Of a DNA stretch of 64,000 bases, positions 12,202 through 23,440 are shown piece after piece. The notes beneath the pieces were generated by a model. That model was not told where the DNA came from and did not search any database. It saw nothing but the letters and a program-made list of their open reading frames with translations. The position numbers and the translations under genes are program-made. This stretch comes from Artocarpus heterophyllus (taxonomy: Eukaryota > Streptophyta > Magnoliopsida > Rosales > Moraceae): NCBI GenBank assembly GCA_025403435.1, contig CM046335.1:8064103-8128102 (forward strand). Direction: 5' to 3'. Every line of letters starts with the position of its first letter. The first letter of the stretch is position 1.

Positions 12202-12648
12202 AACTTTCGTCGCGTTTGGTTTATAGGTTTAGAGTGGTTTAAACTATAAAGGCCATTTGATGTATATGGTTCAAACTATAAGGACGGTTTAAACTGATGT
12301 TTGATAGAGTAATAAATAAGGCCGTTCAAATTATGGAGGCAGTTTTAAACTAGTCAAAACCACAAAAATCTAAACTTTTCTCCCCTCAGTGTTAGAGCGT
12401 GCCCCTGATAATTGCGTCATTGTGCCTAGCCTGTGAGGGCTCAAGTTCACATAGTTTGAATAATTTTTTACAATAAAAATAATACTAAACATCAATTCTT
12501 ATTTTAAACTTGATGTGATGTTTTATTCTCGTTTTAAACCTTCACACTTTAAACGTCAATTTCAAACCACTCTTTAAACAAAAAAGTTTAAAACGTATAG
12601 TTAAAACCATAAAATTGTAAACCACACCATTCCTAGCACACTAAATGA
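12202..12648. mobile_element. TIR-type non-autonomous insertion upstream of copy 2, with an empty site upstream of copy 3
   Basis: The upstream flank of copy 3 runs uninterrupted through GGAAACTTTAACCTTATC (near 17487-17504). Upstream of copy 2 the same flank is split after GGGAACTTT (12190-12201) and resumes at TTTAACCTTATCC (near 12652). The insert has imperfect inverted ends containing GTGGTTTA at the left and, on the other strand, GTGTGGTTTA at the right. Inside is a short tRNA-like segment (12387-12450). A TTT or CTTT duplication fits the junctions. Confidence 0.55.
12387..12450 (+). repeat. Possible tRNA-derived (SINE-like) segment
   Basis: TCAGTGTTAGAGCGTG resembles the D-arm/A-box region of a tRNA, and GGGCTCAAGTTC about 40 bp downstream resembles the B-box/T-loop region. 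The anticodon arm and acceptor stem do not pair well, so this is not a functional tRNA. A SINE fragment captured by the surrounding MITE is the simplest reading, but chance similarity is possible. Confidence 0.3.
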
Positions 12649-12719
12649 ACCCTTTAACCTTATCCATATGGAGCATGAGAAGATTATAAATGACCAAAAC
12701 AAAAATATTGGGCGCCTTT

Positions 12720-13691
12720 TTTTGAAGGGTCAAGGGCTAGAGTCTCTCTTGGGATGGTCATGGGGCTAGAATCTGGCGTTGTTTTTGGATAGTTCTCTAA
12801 ACTCACGGCCTCTTAAGGGTACGGCCTAAAATCATGGCATAGTTTTATCCAATGGTGGGGCTATTTGTGCAGGGTTTGGGGGGATGTTTGTGGCTTAGTA
12901 GAGGGGGCTTTTTTCGCGAGTGGGCAAGCTTTCTTAGGTGGCTTGGCTTGGCAACGCAAAGGGCAAATCTGTTAGAGAGGAGCCTTCTTGCTTCGTGGGC
13001 TGGATGCTTTGATCGAGTTTGCGCTGCTCGACAAGAAGATGGAGCCATGATGGGGTCGTTTTCTTGGGTTGGCGAAGGAGGGTAGCAGAGAACTGGTCGG
13101 GGTCTCCATCAATTTTTTGGCAGGTTCATGGATTTCTCGTCCTCATTCAATGGTGGCCTACTTATCACTAGTGTCTTCTTCGTCGAAGGTTGGGTCTTAC
13201 CTATTTGTTTTATGCTTTGTGTTTATTAAATAAAATAGGCGTTGTTTTCACTGCTTAGAAGTAGGTTATTTTCTGTGTTTTATTGGCTTGTTGTTGTAAT
13301 AATTGTGGTGATCTCCTTACCTCTCATTTTAGTTTGTTTATCTCTCCCCCTTATTATAAGTGGAAGGTGTGTAGGTGTCCGGCTTGACTTTAGTCTAGAC
13401 CATGTCGTATATTGCCTAGACAAGGAAGGTTTGGCTTTGGTCGATTAGTTTTTTCTTTCAACTGTAGTGGGTTTTCGAAATGAGTCTTTGTCATGCTCTA
13501 TTGTATGCATTGAGCGAGCTTTTCCCCTATATGGATTTCGATAATTTAATTTTAGTCCCCATACTTTATCCGTCCTTACTGGTGGATCCAATATTCGGGT
13601 CAGATTCTTCCACAATAGGCGGTCTCATACAACTATGTTTATATTTGTTTTAATTTCAATAAATGTTTCTCATTTCAAAAAAAAAAAAAAG
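12720..13691 (+). mobile_element. Retroelement remnant (LINE-like or retrocopy) ending in poly(A)
   Basis: A GC-richer stretch with broken frames ends in an untranslated-like tail with TTTCAATAAATG and a poly(A) run at 13677-13690. That is the structure of a plus-strand retrotransposed sequence. The 5' limit is unclear (roughly 12720). The ORFs at 12852-13085 and 13242-13448 match no known family. Resemblance to 2243-3240 suggests one retroelement family. Confidence 0.45.
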
Positions 13692-13750
13692 GGAAAACCG
13701 GGAATCAATGTTAAATCTAACGTTAAAATAACATTGAATTGGAAGATACT

Positions 13751-13921
13751 CAACTATCAAAATACTTAGCGCTGTACACTCATCTACCATGCACCGCAGA
13801 CTCATTTTTGAAATTTATAATCAACATGAAGTTTAACTATTAAAATACTTAGCGCTGTACACTCATCTAACATGCATCGCAGACTCATTTTTGAAATTTA
13901 TAATCGACATGAAGTTTAAAT
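13751..13921. repeat. Two-copy direct tandem repeat, unit about 85 bp
   Basis: The units at about 13754-13837 and 13838-13921 are nearly identical. Both contain CTTAGCGCTGTACACTCATC and end CATGAAGTTTA. Differences are few (for example CCATGCACCGC versus ACATGCATCGC). A diverged single copy of the unit's beginning (TTTAGCGTTGTATACTAATC) lies near 10702, in the matching 3' flank of copy 2. The doubling is therefore specific to the copy 3 side. Confidence 0.8.
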
Positions 13922-14483
13922 GGAGTTGCTCATTTCAATGCATGTTCACATGTTATTCCTTGCATTTTGCATATTTTTTATCCTTGCTCTTGTCTTTACT
14001 TCTTTCTCACGTAAATGTTTGTGTTTTTTTTAAATCACAAGCGTCAAACTCAATTTCTGCGGCCAACTGAAAACCAAAGAACGATATGCCACTTTAATAG
14101 ATGCAAAAACGACATCACGCCATTGACAACCCAGCTGCAGACGGCATGTCATCGACAAGCACGCTTGTCGAGCAGCAACTTGTAAACGCTAATCGCGATG
14201 TTGTTGTGAGATATAAGAACATTAAAAGCGGCAAAGACATTAACACATCAAATGCCCGGTTCTTTCCAAACACAATGCCAATTATACTAGCTGTATATGA
14301 CTACAAGTTCAAAGATTAAAGGGACTAACAATCCAAAACCACACACTCTGCAAATGTTTTACGCCTAATTAGACTGTACATACGAATAACCAGTCAGTAT
14401 AACATACCAATATTACACAACCAAGTGTTTCGATGGTACAAACTGTTTGCCATTTCAACATATAAATGACCACTGTCCACTCC

Positions 14484-16699
14484 CTAATTCTCAACAATGA
14501 TCTTCCCAGTAGCATGGCCATCAATACTCTTGGCCCAAGCATCTTCAGCCTTGCTCAAAGGATGCTTCGAGTCAATCACTGTCTTGAGCTTTCCTTCCTT
14601 CGCCAAATTAACAAGATACTGGAGGTTCTCTCTCTTGACGGACGTTAGAAGTGGAACCAACTGCTTTGAAGAGAAGGTGAGTTTTTTTATGGCGAAAGTC
14701 AACAGTGCAGATGGACTGGGAGTAATGTCTACAACCTTGCCGTTCTCATTCAGATTAGGCTCAAAAGTTGACCATGAAATGCCAGTTGCGCAGTTGATAA
14801 CCGCATCATATTTTTTACCAGATGGGCTCTTCAGAGCAGCCCCTTCTGGTGTCTTGTAGTCAAGAACCTCATCAGCACCTAAGCTCTTCACAAATTCGAT
14901 GTTGCGGGCACCACAGGTGGCTGTAACATGCGTGTTCCCGAGCTTAGCTAGCTGAACTGCATAGTGACCTACGCCACCAGACGCAGCAGTTATCAAAACG
15001 TTTGCCTCCTTGCCGGTTCCATCAAGCTTGATCCCCGCAGATTGTGTGAGGGCCTGATGAGCAGTAAGCCCAGCAATGGGTAAGCCTGCAGCTTCAGCTG
15101 CCGAGACTTCAGGTGGCCTTGCAACTGTCGAGCTCTCACTAGCCACAACAAATTCAGCTAATCCACCTCCGGACTGCCAATGATGTATATTACACCATAT
15201 CATATATGAGTCACACATAAGTTAACAGGAATACAAACCAAAAAGGAAGTCACATCCTACAGATTGTAAGTTGTAACTTGTTTATTTATAGGCAAATAGT
15301 TCCAACTTCCAAGTTTGTTATACATTAGATCGTATAACCGCAATATCAATTCCCCTCCCAGAGAAGATGTGATGGTTTTTACTTTTCAAGGCTATAACTG
15401 CGATCTATTTGTCCACAGCCACAGTAAAAGCAAAAGGACGCCAATACTCACTAGATTAAATGGCAACTAATTAGGCTAAACGCAGCAGAAAAACATGAGT
15501 TCAAATGCTTTCCTCACCACACAGTTTTTTGCATTATTAAGTCTAAATCATGCATTATTGAGACACTTACCGCGTGTTTGAGCGAAGTTACAACTTTGTC
15601 ACCCACTTTGAAATTCGTGACTCCAGGTCCAACCTCCACTACTTCTCCAGCCACATCAGTACCTGCAACGGTAGTAAATTTTATCATCCCAAACAACAAA
15701 CACCACCTTTTCCACTGTGTCCAGTTTCACGAAGCAGATCACTCAATCTCTAAGCTGACTATTTATTTAACCACTCTGCTATATATTCACCGAAGCGTTA
15801 TATTCTGAATCCTGAAAGCTAAAGGACCCCAATCAAATCTCAAAGAAGCTTATGGGCCATTGTGACCCTTTTTTACAAATTTCTGATGCTTCCTCTACTT
15901 ATGACAAAAGTCAAAACTTTTAGGTCTCAAAATTGCTATGAAAAGTAGTTAGATTCTATATTAATCAAATTTTATAAAATAGTTTTAAGACAAAAAATTT
16001 ACTAACATGTCACTTGTTATTGAAAGTCTTCACCTTTGGGAATCGCAACCTCTATTCCGAATTAACTTTTGCAATTAAATTTGTAAAGCTTGGCATAATT
16101 CTAAAGAAATGATTGGTGTAAAGTACAAGCAGAATTCTCTGGTGGAGTAAGGGAAAAAGACCGTATAAAAAAACCTGATGAACAGTTAGATTTTCATCAA
16201 ATTCTATTAAACTGCAATACCTTTTCTTAATCTGATAATTTGAGGGTTTTTTTTTTTTCTTTTCCATATTTTACCGCAGAATTCTCCAAAAATTTTTTAA
16301 AAATTATTTTTATGTAAGAAAACTTCCTTTTACCAGGGATGTAAGGGAATTTGCGAGGGCAGAGAGGCCTGAATTGGCCTTTCTGAATTTTCCAATCGAC
16401 AGGATTCAGAGCAGCCGCTTCGAATTTCAGCAAGATCTCGTCTTTCTTCGGCGTAGGAACAGGAACTTCGACATGCTGAAATTCAACACACCGATCATTG
16501 GTACTCATATAATGATACAACAGCTCAACGATCTTCAAAACCTTTTCAAACTTATCCAAACTTTCTCTCTCTAAATCGTACGGCAAAATGTAGAAAACAG
16601 GAAAAATGGTGAAAGTACCTTCAAAGCGTCGGCTCCTCCACCGTAGCCGCTGTACTGAACAGCTTGCATAAGCTCGCCTGCGCCAGACGTGGCTGCCAT
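14484..16699 (-). CDS. Quinone-oxidoreductase homolog (ceQORH/alkenal reductase-like), copy 3, intact
   Basis: Same family and role as copy 1: NADPH-dependent reduction of reactive carbonyl/ketol products, zinc-independent MDR fold, probably plastid envelope or stroma. Exons on the minus strand: 16619-16699, 16334-16475, 15571-15662 and 14484-15173, with GT-AG borders and the same phases as copy 1, giving 334 aa. The N-terminus (MAATSGAGELMQAVQYSG) is five residues longer than copy 1. The MDR N-domain phrase NPVDWKIQKG is in exon 2, TDVAGEVVEVG in exon 3, and the dinucleotide motif ITAASGGVGHYAVQLAK falls at about residues 166-182. The C-terminus is GKIIVEN. It is intact throughout and is closer to pseudogene copy 2 than to copy 1 in both exons and flanks. 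No clear TATA box was seen upstream. Confidence 0.92.
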
Positions 16700-16929
16700 G
16701 GCCAACACTCTGTAAAATGAGAGAGGCGTAGGATTTTGTTGAGGTTTCGAGATTGACCGAGGATGTCGTTTTGGGAGAGAACAGCGAAGTTCTGGTTTTT
16801 AAAAAAACGCTGGATGCAATCATGGCTTCTAGATGGAGTCCGGAGTTAAATGACGAAAATAGGCCAATGTAATAAGAGAGGGACACGAAGAATCTAGGCC
16901 TTGTTGTCGGCAAAGTTCACGAGGAATCA

Positions 16930-18770
16930 ATACGCGACGTCGTTTTAAGGAAGAACAAAAAAAAAAAAGGGTAAGATTGAACGATAAATTGAAAACTTTT
17001 TTTTAAAAGAAAATTGAAAATATCTGGAGGGTAGAATAGAGATTATAGTTGTAATTATTGATGCACAATTGATGCGCGTTAGTTGTCAAAGAAAATTGAG
17101 GGAAGAGATTAAAAAGGAGAAGGAAAAAAAAGTCAATCCCACGCAATCGGCACTAACTTGGATATGAATTTTTTTATTTTTATTTTGATTACTTGTTATT
17201 ATTGTGTTTTGTGATTACTTTTAAACAATAATCACGCTACACGTGTAACTTCTTCAGTCGGCAATGTAAATAAGCGTTTTCACTGGGACCGTATTTATTG
17301 TTAAATTAAGAATTTAGAAATTTAATATTAGTACTAAAAATTTTAGGAACTAGTCACGCCAATCATGTTACTTCTTGTTTATTTGTAAATATATTATATA
17401 TATATATATATATGTATATTTGTGTGTTTATTATTTAGTTGCTTGAAAACTTTGTCCAGCTAAACTTTTGTCGTACCCAAATGATGGAAACTTTAACCTT
17501 ATCGACAAGGACAATGAGAAGATTATTTAAAAAAAAAATAAAGGAAAAAAATAATTGGCATTATTAGCCTGTAGACTTTAAACACAGTGACCATTTAAAT
17601 AAATTAGTTCTTGAACTTTTTTTAACAGTTTTGATTCCTAACATTAATTTTGACGGTCGATTTATGGAATTAATATAGATAATCATTATCTTATCTTATT
17701 GCGTAATAACTTAAAAGTTTACAAAAAGAGTTATAATAGAAGTAAAATTTTTCTTTTTATTAATGTTAAAAGTAGATGAAAATTATTATTTTATACTTAT
17801 TGTAATTATTTAAATAAAATTTTCTATTTTTATATGATGAGAATGTGATAACCTACGTTAAATTTCAAAAATCATCTGTCAATTTTAGTAGTATCAAGAA
17901 CTAAAACTGTCAAAAACAAATATTCAAGGATTAATTTGCTAAAAATTAGAAGTCTAAAGACTAATATGTTACTATACTAAAAGTCTAAGGACTCATAGTG
18001 CCAATTAGTAAAAAAAAAAAAAAAGAAGATACGTGCAATAATTGGTTATACTTATTTATTATTATTATTATTATTATTAGGAAAATGGGGTATGCGAGTA
18101 CGTGTCTTAAATTGAAAAAATATAAAATACATCATTCATTGGTTAACGTTGTAGTTATTTACCAATTCAATTGATAGTAAATTATTTAATAATTTTATGT
18201 CAATCACCTATTTACTAAAGTCAATTTATAATTTACTACATTCAATAAGTAATTCAAAGTCAATAAATTTAATTAGTAATCATATTAAAAAAAACAATTA
18301 GTAATTTACAGTCAATAAATATATTAAGAACATGAACCTAATTTTCATCAGGAGCCAAAAAAAAGGATAAAATTTTTCAAACAAAAGAAAAAGCTAAAGA
18401 ACAAAACGATAAAAGAGTGAGCCACCAACACAAATTTTAAAAAAGTCGTTTTGAAGCAAAAATCTCTTGAGAAATTTATTAAAAATGAAAAAGTTAAATA
18501 ACACCAAAAAAAAAAAAAAAACAGCGGCAACAAGCAAATGTATATATATTTTTGTTCAATAATCAATTTTGACTATAAAAGAGATAAAAATACTTTAATA
18601 AAAGAAAAATTAAATTTTTTAAAGGGAGAACAATAAAAATATCATATTTTATGAAATTATTTATAGAAAATGTTATCTATATTTTAAAATATTAATAAAT
18701 GTCAGATACTTTAAATTAAATAATTGTACAGACAAAAATACTCTAATGATCAAAATGCTCCAACAAATTT
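16930..18770. other. AT-rich spacer with microsatellites
   Basis: Non-coding. It holds an (AT)n tract near 17393-17413 and a (TTA)n tract near 18056-18080, plus long A and T runs. The part near 17445-17530 still matches the upstream flank of copy 2, marking the far edge of the duplicated segment. No other gene or defined element was seen. Confidence 0.55.
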
Positions 18771-18774
18771 GTTT

Positions 18775-19240
18775 TTTTTTTTTTCTTTTGTTCTTCCTCT
18801 CTCCCCTTTAATCTCTCTCTTCATTCAACCCTTATGGGAATATTGCAGGTCGCACATCAGCATCACCAGAGTCAACAGAAGCCAGGTCGCATGATCGCCA
18901 TCGGAGCGCAAACCGCGAAGAAGAAGTTTGTGCACATCGTCAGAGGTCATGACAGAGCAGGTTGTGCCGTCGTCGGACTTGCGCGAAAGCATGTCGCGTT
19001 GGAATCATCGGAGTCGCGTGAATCCATGTTGCGCTCTCGCCGAGCGCGAATCGTGAGGACGTTGCAGAGCAGATCGCGCCGTTGCGCAGCAGGTCGTGTG
19101 GACGAGATCGTCACTCATGGCAGAGCAAGTCATGCGATTGCGTGCATGTTGTCGTCCTTGCCTAGCCGACGGCCGTCATCGTTGAGGAGAGAGAGAAAGC
19201 AGCGAAGAAATTGAGAGGAGAGAGAAAAGACTCGAATTAA
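18775..19240 (+). other. GC-rich island with an unassigned 126-aa ORF (18834-19214)
   Basis: A CT-rich lead is followed by a GC-rich body full of GTCGC, GCGCG and GTCGTG phrases and a GAGAGAGA end, in AT-rich surroundings. The plus-strand ORF 18834-19214 encodes an Arg/Ser/His-rich protein without recognisable domain, signal or repeat. The edge structure resembles 9060-9760, so a mobile-element interior or decayed repeat is more likely than a gene. I would not count it as a protein gene without expression evidence. Confidence 0.35.
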
Positions 19241-19259
19241 ATTTAGGGTATTTTATTCC

Positions 19260-20640
19260 CTATAATTATTTAATTTGAACTATTGGTTGATAAATGAAAG
19301 TTACTAATATTTTATACTATGCTTAATATTTACTACTAATGGTTTAAAAAAATACAAGATTTCTTACAATTTCTTCTTCTTAAATAACAAAAAAAGTTTT
19401 TTTAGTTAGTTATTAGGGCTTTGTTTGTTTTTCAACGTGTATATATATAAATTAATTCTTTCTTCAGGGATAATTTTATCATTTTTAACGAAAATTGAGT
19501 GTTAACCAATAAATGGTACACATTGACTTATTAAATGTACTCCTTTTTTTATTATTAAACTTACTTCGGCATTATACTTTTGCAACAATATAAAACACAA
19601 AGTATACTCTTTAAATAATTTTAAAATTCATGGTAAAAAAGTTTCTAGAATTAATTTGTTTCTTAGTATTTTATAGAAGACATTTTTTACTGGAAAAAAT
19701 ATTTCTAATAAAAGATAAGACAATTTTTTTACCGGGAAAAATTGTCAAACTATTAAAGACAATTCAACTCATTTTCTTGAATTGCTAGTGAACTTTTCAA
19801 AATAAGCATGGCATGATCATATATATATGAGCAGGGTATGTCATAAGCTTGGAATCTCCCAATACTTGGATTTCTTCTGAGAAACAAATTAGTTACTCCT
19901 AGTTATGTATTGAAGTAAAATTCTATATAGTATGACAGGAGATACAAAAATTACAAATGAGGTGACGAAGCGAAAACAAACTTATATATGTGTTTAGAAA
20001 AAAGTCTTTCCCAGTACATTTTTTACCTTGGCACATAGACTAAATCTAGAAAAATTAAGCGGATGGTCGGTTTTGGTTATCCTTTTTAACTGGTGGCTGA
20101 ATTGCTTTTTTTTTTTTTTAAGTTAAATTTTTTTTTTTTTTTTGGGGGTTTTACAGTGGCTGATCATTGATGCGGAAGGCATAGCCTGCAGTTAATTTTA
20201 CATTTAACTTTGCCATAAGATGTAGATTAGACTCCTCCCACCATAAAGTTAAAAAATAATAAAAAAAAATTGATATACTATTGGTTTGTTGCTAATGACC
20301 AGTTAAACATTGATTTACCAATAGTTTATTAATAATAGACCAGAAAATTGTTAATTGTTATTGGTCGATCCATAACAAACCATTAAATTAATCAATCACA
20401 AGCCATAAATCAATCAATCACTAATTAACCATTTATAAAAACCCATCATTTTCCTAATTTAACAATACTTGGATCATTTACCAACAAAAGGCCTTGAAAA
20501 ATGGACCCCAATAACTTCTGCTCCAAAAGAAAAAAAAAAAATTGTAATATGTTTGGATTCAAGTTGTTTAGCCAAAAAGACATCGAGATGCACCCAAATG
20601 ATCATTAACAAAACTTGTTAGAAACATTCTTATTACACCA
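19260..20640. other. AT-rich spacer
   Basis: No supported gene. It includes long T runs near 20107-20142. Short inverted TTGGTTTG/CAATAGTTTATT phrases near 20280-20400 may be an eroded MITE. Confidence 0.5.
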
Positions 20641-20650
20641 CAAAAACATC

Positions 20651-21103
20651 TCATGCAAGATTCTCTTTAACATATGCTAAAGCATCCGTGAAATTGTTCA
20701 ACAAGTCACTCGCAATGGTAGAGATCATCTCATACAATCCTTGGAACAACTCAGGCACAGCCTCCAACAACCCTTCCAAAGAAGCTCGTGTTTGCTCCAC
20801 AAGGCCCGTAATCGCCGACCCCGCCGCTGAAGCCAACCCCATGGCACCTTCCTTGAGGAGATCAAACGACGTCGAGATTATTGTTGTAATTGCTTCCACT
20901 GTAAGCTCCACGAAATACTCAAGAACCCCTTTGAGAAACTCTGCTAGCTGTTCTATTAACCCTTTGGCGTTTTCGCCAGGAATTCTTAATGCTTGGATTA
21001 ATAACACTACAATATAGGCCGTAGTTGAGAAGATTAAACGTGAAACACAGTAGGATAAAGTGCATAAAGCTACAAAGATGAATTTGACAAGAAAAAGTAC
21101 CAT
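20651..21103 (-). CDS. Single-exon 150-aa membrane-associated protein, function unknown
   Basis: A complete ORF whose protein has an orderly layout. Residues 1-40 are strongly hydrophobic (one long or two short membrane segments, or a signal anchor). The segment PGENAKGLIEQLAEFLKG starts at about residue 42. The rest is a long amphipathic helical region rich in Leu, Ala, Glu and Thr with no cysteines after the N-terminal part. The C-terminus is ALAYVKENLA. It resembles uncharacterised small plant proteins with a PGEN-type motif, but I cannot name a function. Coding status is supported by good codon composition, a TATA-like box about 100 bp upstream (21204-21213) and lack of repeat character. 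Partner and location are unknown; insertion in a membrane is inferred from hydrophobicity alone. Confidence 0.75.
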   Translation of the reverse strand: MVLFLVKFIFVALCTLSYCVSRLIFSTTAYIVVLLIQALRIPGENAKGLIEQLAEFLKGVLEYFVELTVEAITTIISTSFDLLKEGAMGLASAAGSAITGLVEQTRASLEGLLEAVPELFQGLYEMISTIASDLLNNFTDALAYVKENLA

Positions 21104-21203
21104 TTTTTATTTTGTGGCTACTTGGGGTTTTGGGAGAGATTTGGAAGAAGAAATTAAAACTAAAAAGATGACTTTACAAAGAAGGCAAGGCAAAGAAGCT
21201 GTG

Positions 21204-21213
21204 TATATATAAT
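21204..21213 (-). promoter_or_regulatory. TATA box of the 150-aa membrane protein gene
   Basis: On the minus strand the sequence reads TTATATATAC, about 100 bp upstream of the ATG at 21103, which leaves a short A-rich leader. This is a normal plant spacing. Confidence 0.55.
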
Positions 21214-21978
21214 AAGGGCTTAAAGGTCATCAAGATGTTTGGTCTTCTTTTACATTATATTGCGTAATGAAACCGTTGAAAACTGTGTAATTTAATATGT
21301 TTTGGGGAGTTTTATACGGACTAGTTGCTGTATCATCACCTTCTTAGAAACTTACATTAGTGAAGCTTTTTTTAAATACGTGATTGGATCTAGAATTAAT
21401 ATTAAAGAAAGTATTTAAAAGTGACTAAATTAGTTAATTATCAGTCGATGTCCTGACTTCCTACCGAACGTGCGTGAATGTAAATTGCAGGGAAGAACTT
21501 GCATAATATTGTTCTTGTTTTCTCGTTTGGACAAATGTACTCAGTTGCCTCCTTATAACATTGAAAATAACGAATCTGTGTTGAGAGATTCTACGTTAAA
21601 TTTTCCACGAAAATGCTCATCTAACCAAGATGTGAAGTAAGATTGGCAGTATCCGTTTGGTAAAGGTGAATTACGGTGATTTTTAGATTCTTTTTGAATA
21701 GTATTGTGATTTGGATTGTAATTTGAGTTATTGTTTGGTTGTCAGAATTTAAAAATTCAAGTTAGTTAAAAGATTCGAGTATGTGTTTGGTAAGTATTTG
21801 GATATTTTCTAAAAAATGACTTTCCCTTTCCTCTCTTTCAATCACTCTCCCCAAAATCTCTCTGACCTACCCCTCTCTCTCTATCTCCCTGTTTCTCTCA
21901 ATGTGCAAATCTTTGTCAAAGATTCCCCTGCATTTGTTACTGTAGCTAAAGAATTGAAATTCCCAAAAAATAGCTTTA

Positions 21979-22523
21979 GGGTTTGTTTAGTAAAAAGATT
22001 CAAATTAGTGATTTAATTTGAGTTAGTGTGATTTGAATTAAGATTTGAGTTAGTGATTTGAATTGTTATTCAAATTGATGTTTGGATGTGCATTTAAGTT
22101 TTAATATGAGTATGGAATAAAATTAAAATTTGTGTTTGGAGAGATAGTGAAGATAGTTTTTGATTTATTAATAAATCTAATAAAATCTTAATGTTAATGA
22201 TCTTAAAAAATATGCAATATGGATCTTGATTTATTCCTCTCTTCATTAGGCATACAGTGAAAAAAGAATCATCTCATTTAGATATCAAATGAAAAAGTTA
22301 TGATTTTTTTCCTTAAATATAGGAGCGAGAATTTTAGTTTTTACTGTAGCAGATATATCCGAGTATCAAAAGTTTAAGGGGTTGAGAACTCTAAAAACTT
22401 GAATTCTTGATACTCAAATGATTCGGATTTTAGGGGAAACAAACGCATATCTGAAGGATTCTTGATACTCGAATCCAAATTTGAGTCTATTGAGTTCAAA
22501 TAATGCATGAAACAAACATACCC
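21979..22523. mobile_element. Tourist/Harbinger-like MITE, 545 bp, TTA target duplication
   Basis: TTA lies directly outside each end (21976-21978 and 22524-22526). The ends are GGGTTTGTTTAG at the left and GGGTATGTTTG read inward from the right. It is non-coding and the same family as 1571-2102, in opposite orientation. DNA on either side (about 21640-21970 and 22530-22690) also shows CCGTTTGGT / ACCAAGCGGG outer phrases, so this copy may sit inside another MITE-like element. Confidence 0.7.
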
Positions 22524-22699
22524 TTAATCAGCACTCCAAATCTTGCATCAAGAGAACCCAAAAAGTGATTCAAAAACTTTGCAAATTTTGGCCACCAAAC
22601 AAGGTTTTGGATAACTGATGATATTCAAGTTATGTTTTGAGTTATTTGAGTCAGATTAATGCTCAAACCAAGCGGGCTCTGAGTTTGCTTAGATTGAAC

Positions 22700-23440
22700 A
22701 TACATAGTACACATTCCCACTTAGAGCTCATTTTGGAATAAACTTTTGATCGCAATTTAAATTTTACGAGATAAAAAAACTATAATAAAATTAGTTTAAG
22801 CGGATGCTTTTGATTGGAATTTTTAAAACACTTGTCCTTGTCAAATTCAAGAGTAATGCAAAGCCCAATTTTGTAAGGGAAACCAACAATAGCTTCGCAC
22901 GTTAAACAAAATGTTGACGACAAGCAGCGTTAAGATTGTACAATAATTGAGTCATATAGATGACGATGCTTACATAGGAAGCAAATTGTCAATTCGCAAG
23001 CTATTAAAAAAAGTCCATATGCTCATTTAAGTTCGAGAAAGAGTTGTTAAATGATACTAAAATGACATCGATACATCGTTCTTGGGAAAGGAAATTAGCA
23101 AATGCATAGAAAAAATGACAAATAAGTAAACCTACAGGCCAACGTCTGATAATATTGATGTAGAGGAGAAATAAGGAAGTCGATATGAGCTAATTTAAAC
23201 TTGTTATTCATTATGCACAGCCGACGTAGCCATAGAAGCAGTAATAAAAAGCAGAGTGATAGAATTCACATTACCCTATATCTCTATAAAAATATATATA
23301 TTGTACGGAAGAAAAATCTCTCGAGTGCTCGCAAAGCAGAGTCGGAACGGAGGAAAAAAAGGCAATCCTTCTATTTACAATAGGAGTTCCTCAAACCACC
23401 TCAACTTTTGTACGTGGAAAAACGAAGTCCGGTCCACCAG
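22700..23440. other. Spacer including probable 3' region of the DUF760 gene
   Basis: AT-rich DNA. The part from about 23180 to 23440 adjoins the stop codon of the minus-strand DUF760 gene and is presumably its 3' UTR. Short ORFs on the plus strand here do not resemble known proteins. Confidence 0.4.

Noticed and set aside
12387..12450. A tRNA gene
   Set aside because: Only A-box-like and B-box-like words are present; acceptor and anticodon stems do not form.
13751..13921. CRISPR-like array
   Set aside because: Only two direct copies without spacers, in a plant genome; a simple tandem duplication.
18834..19214. 126-aa plus-strand ORF as a protein gene
   Set aside because: Composition driven by GC-rich repeats; no domain, signal or homology I can recognise. 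It is described only as part of a repeat island.
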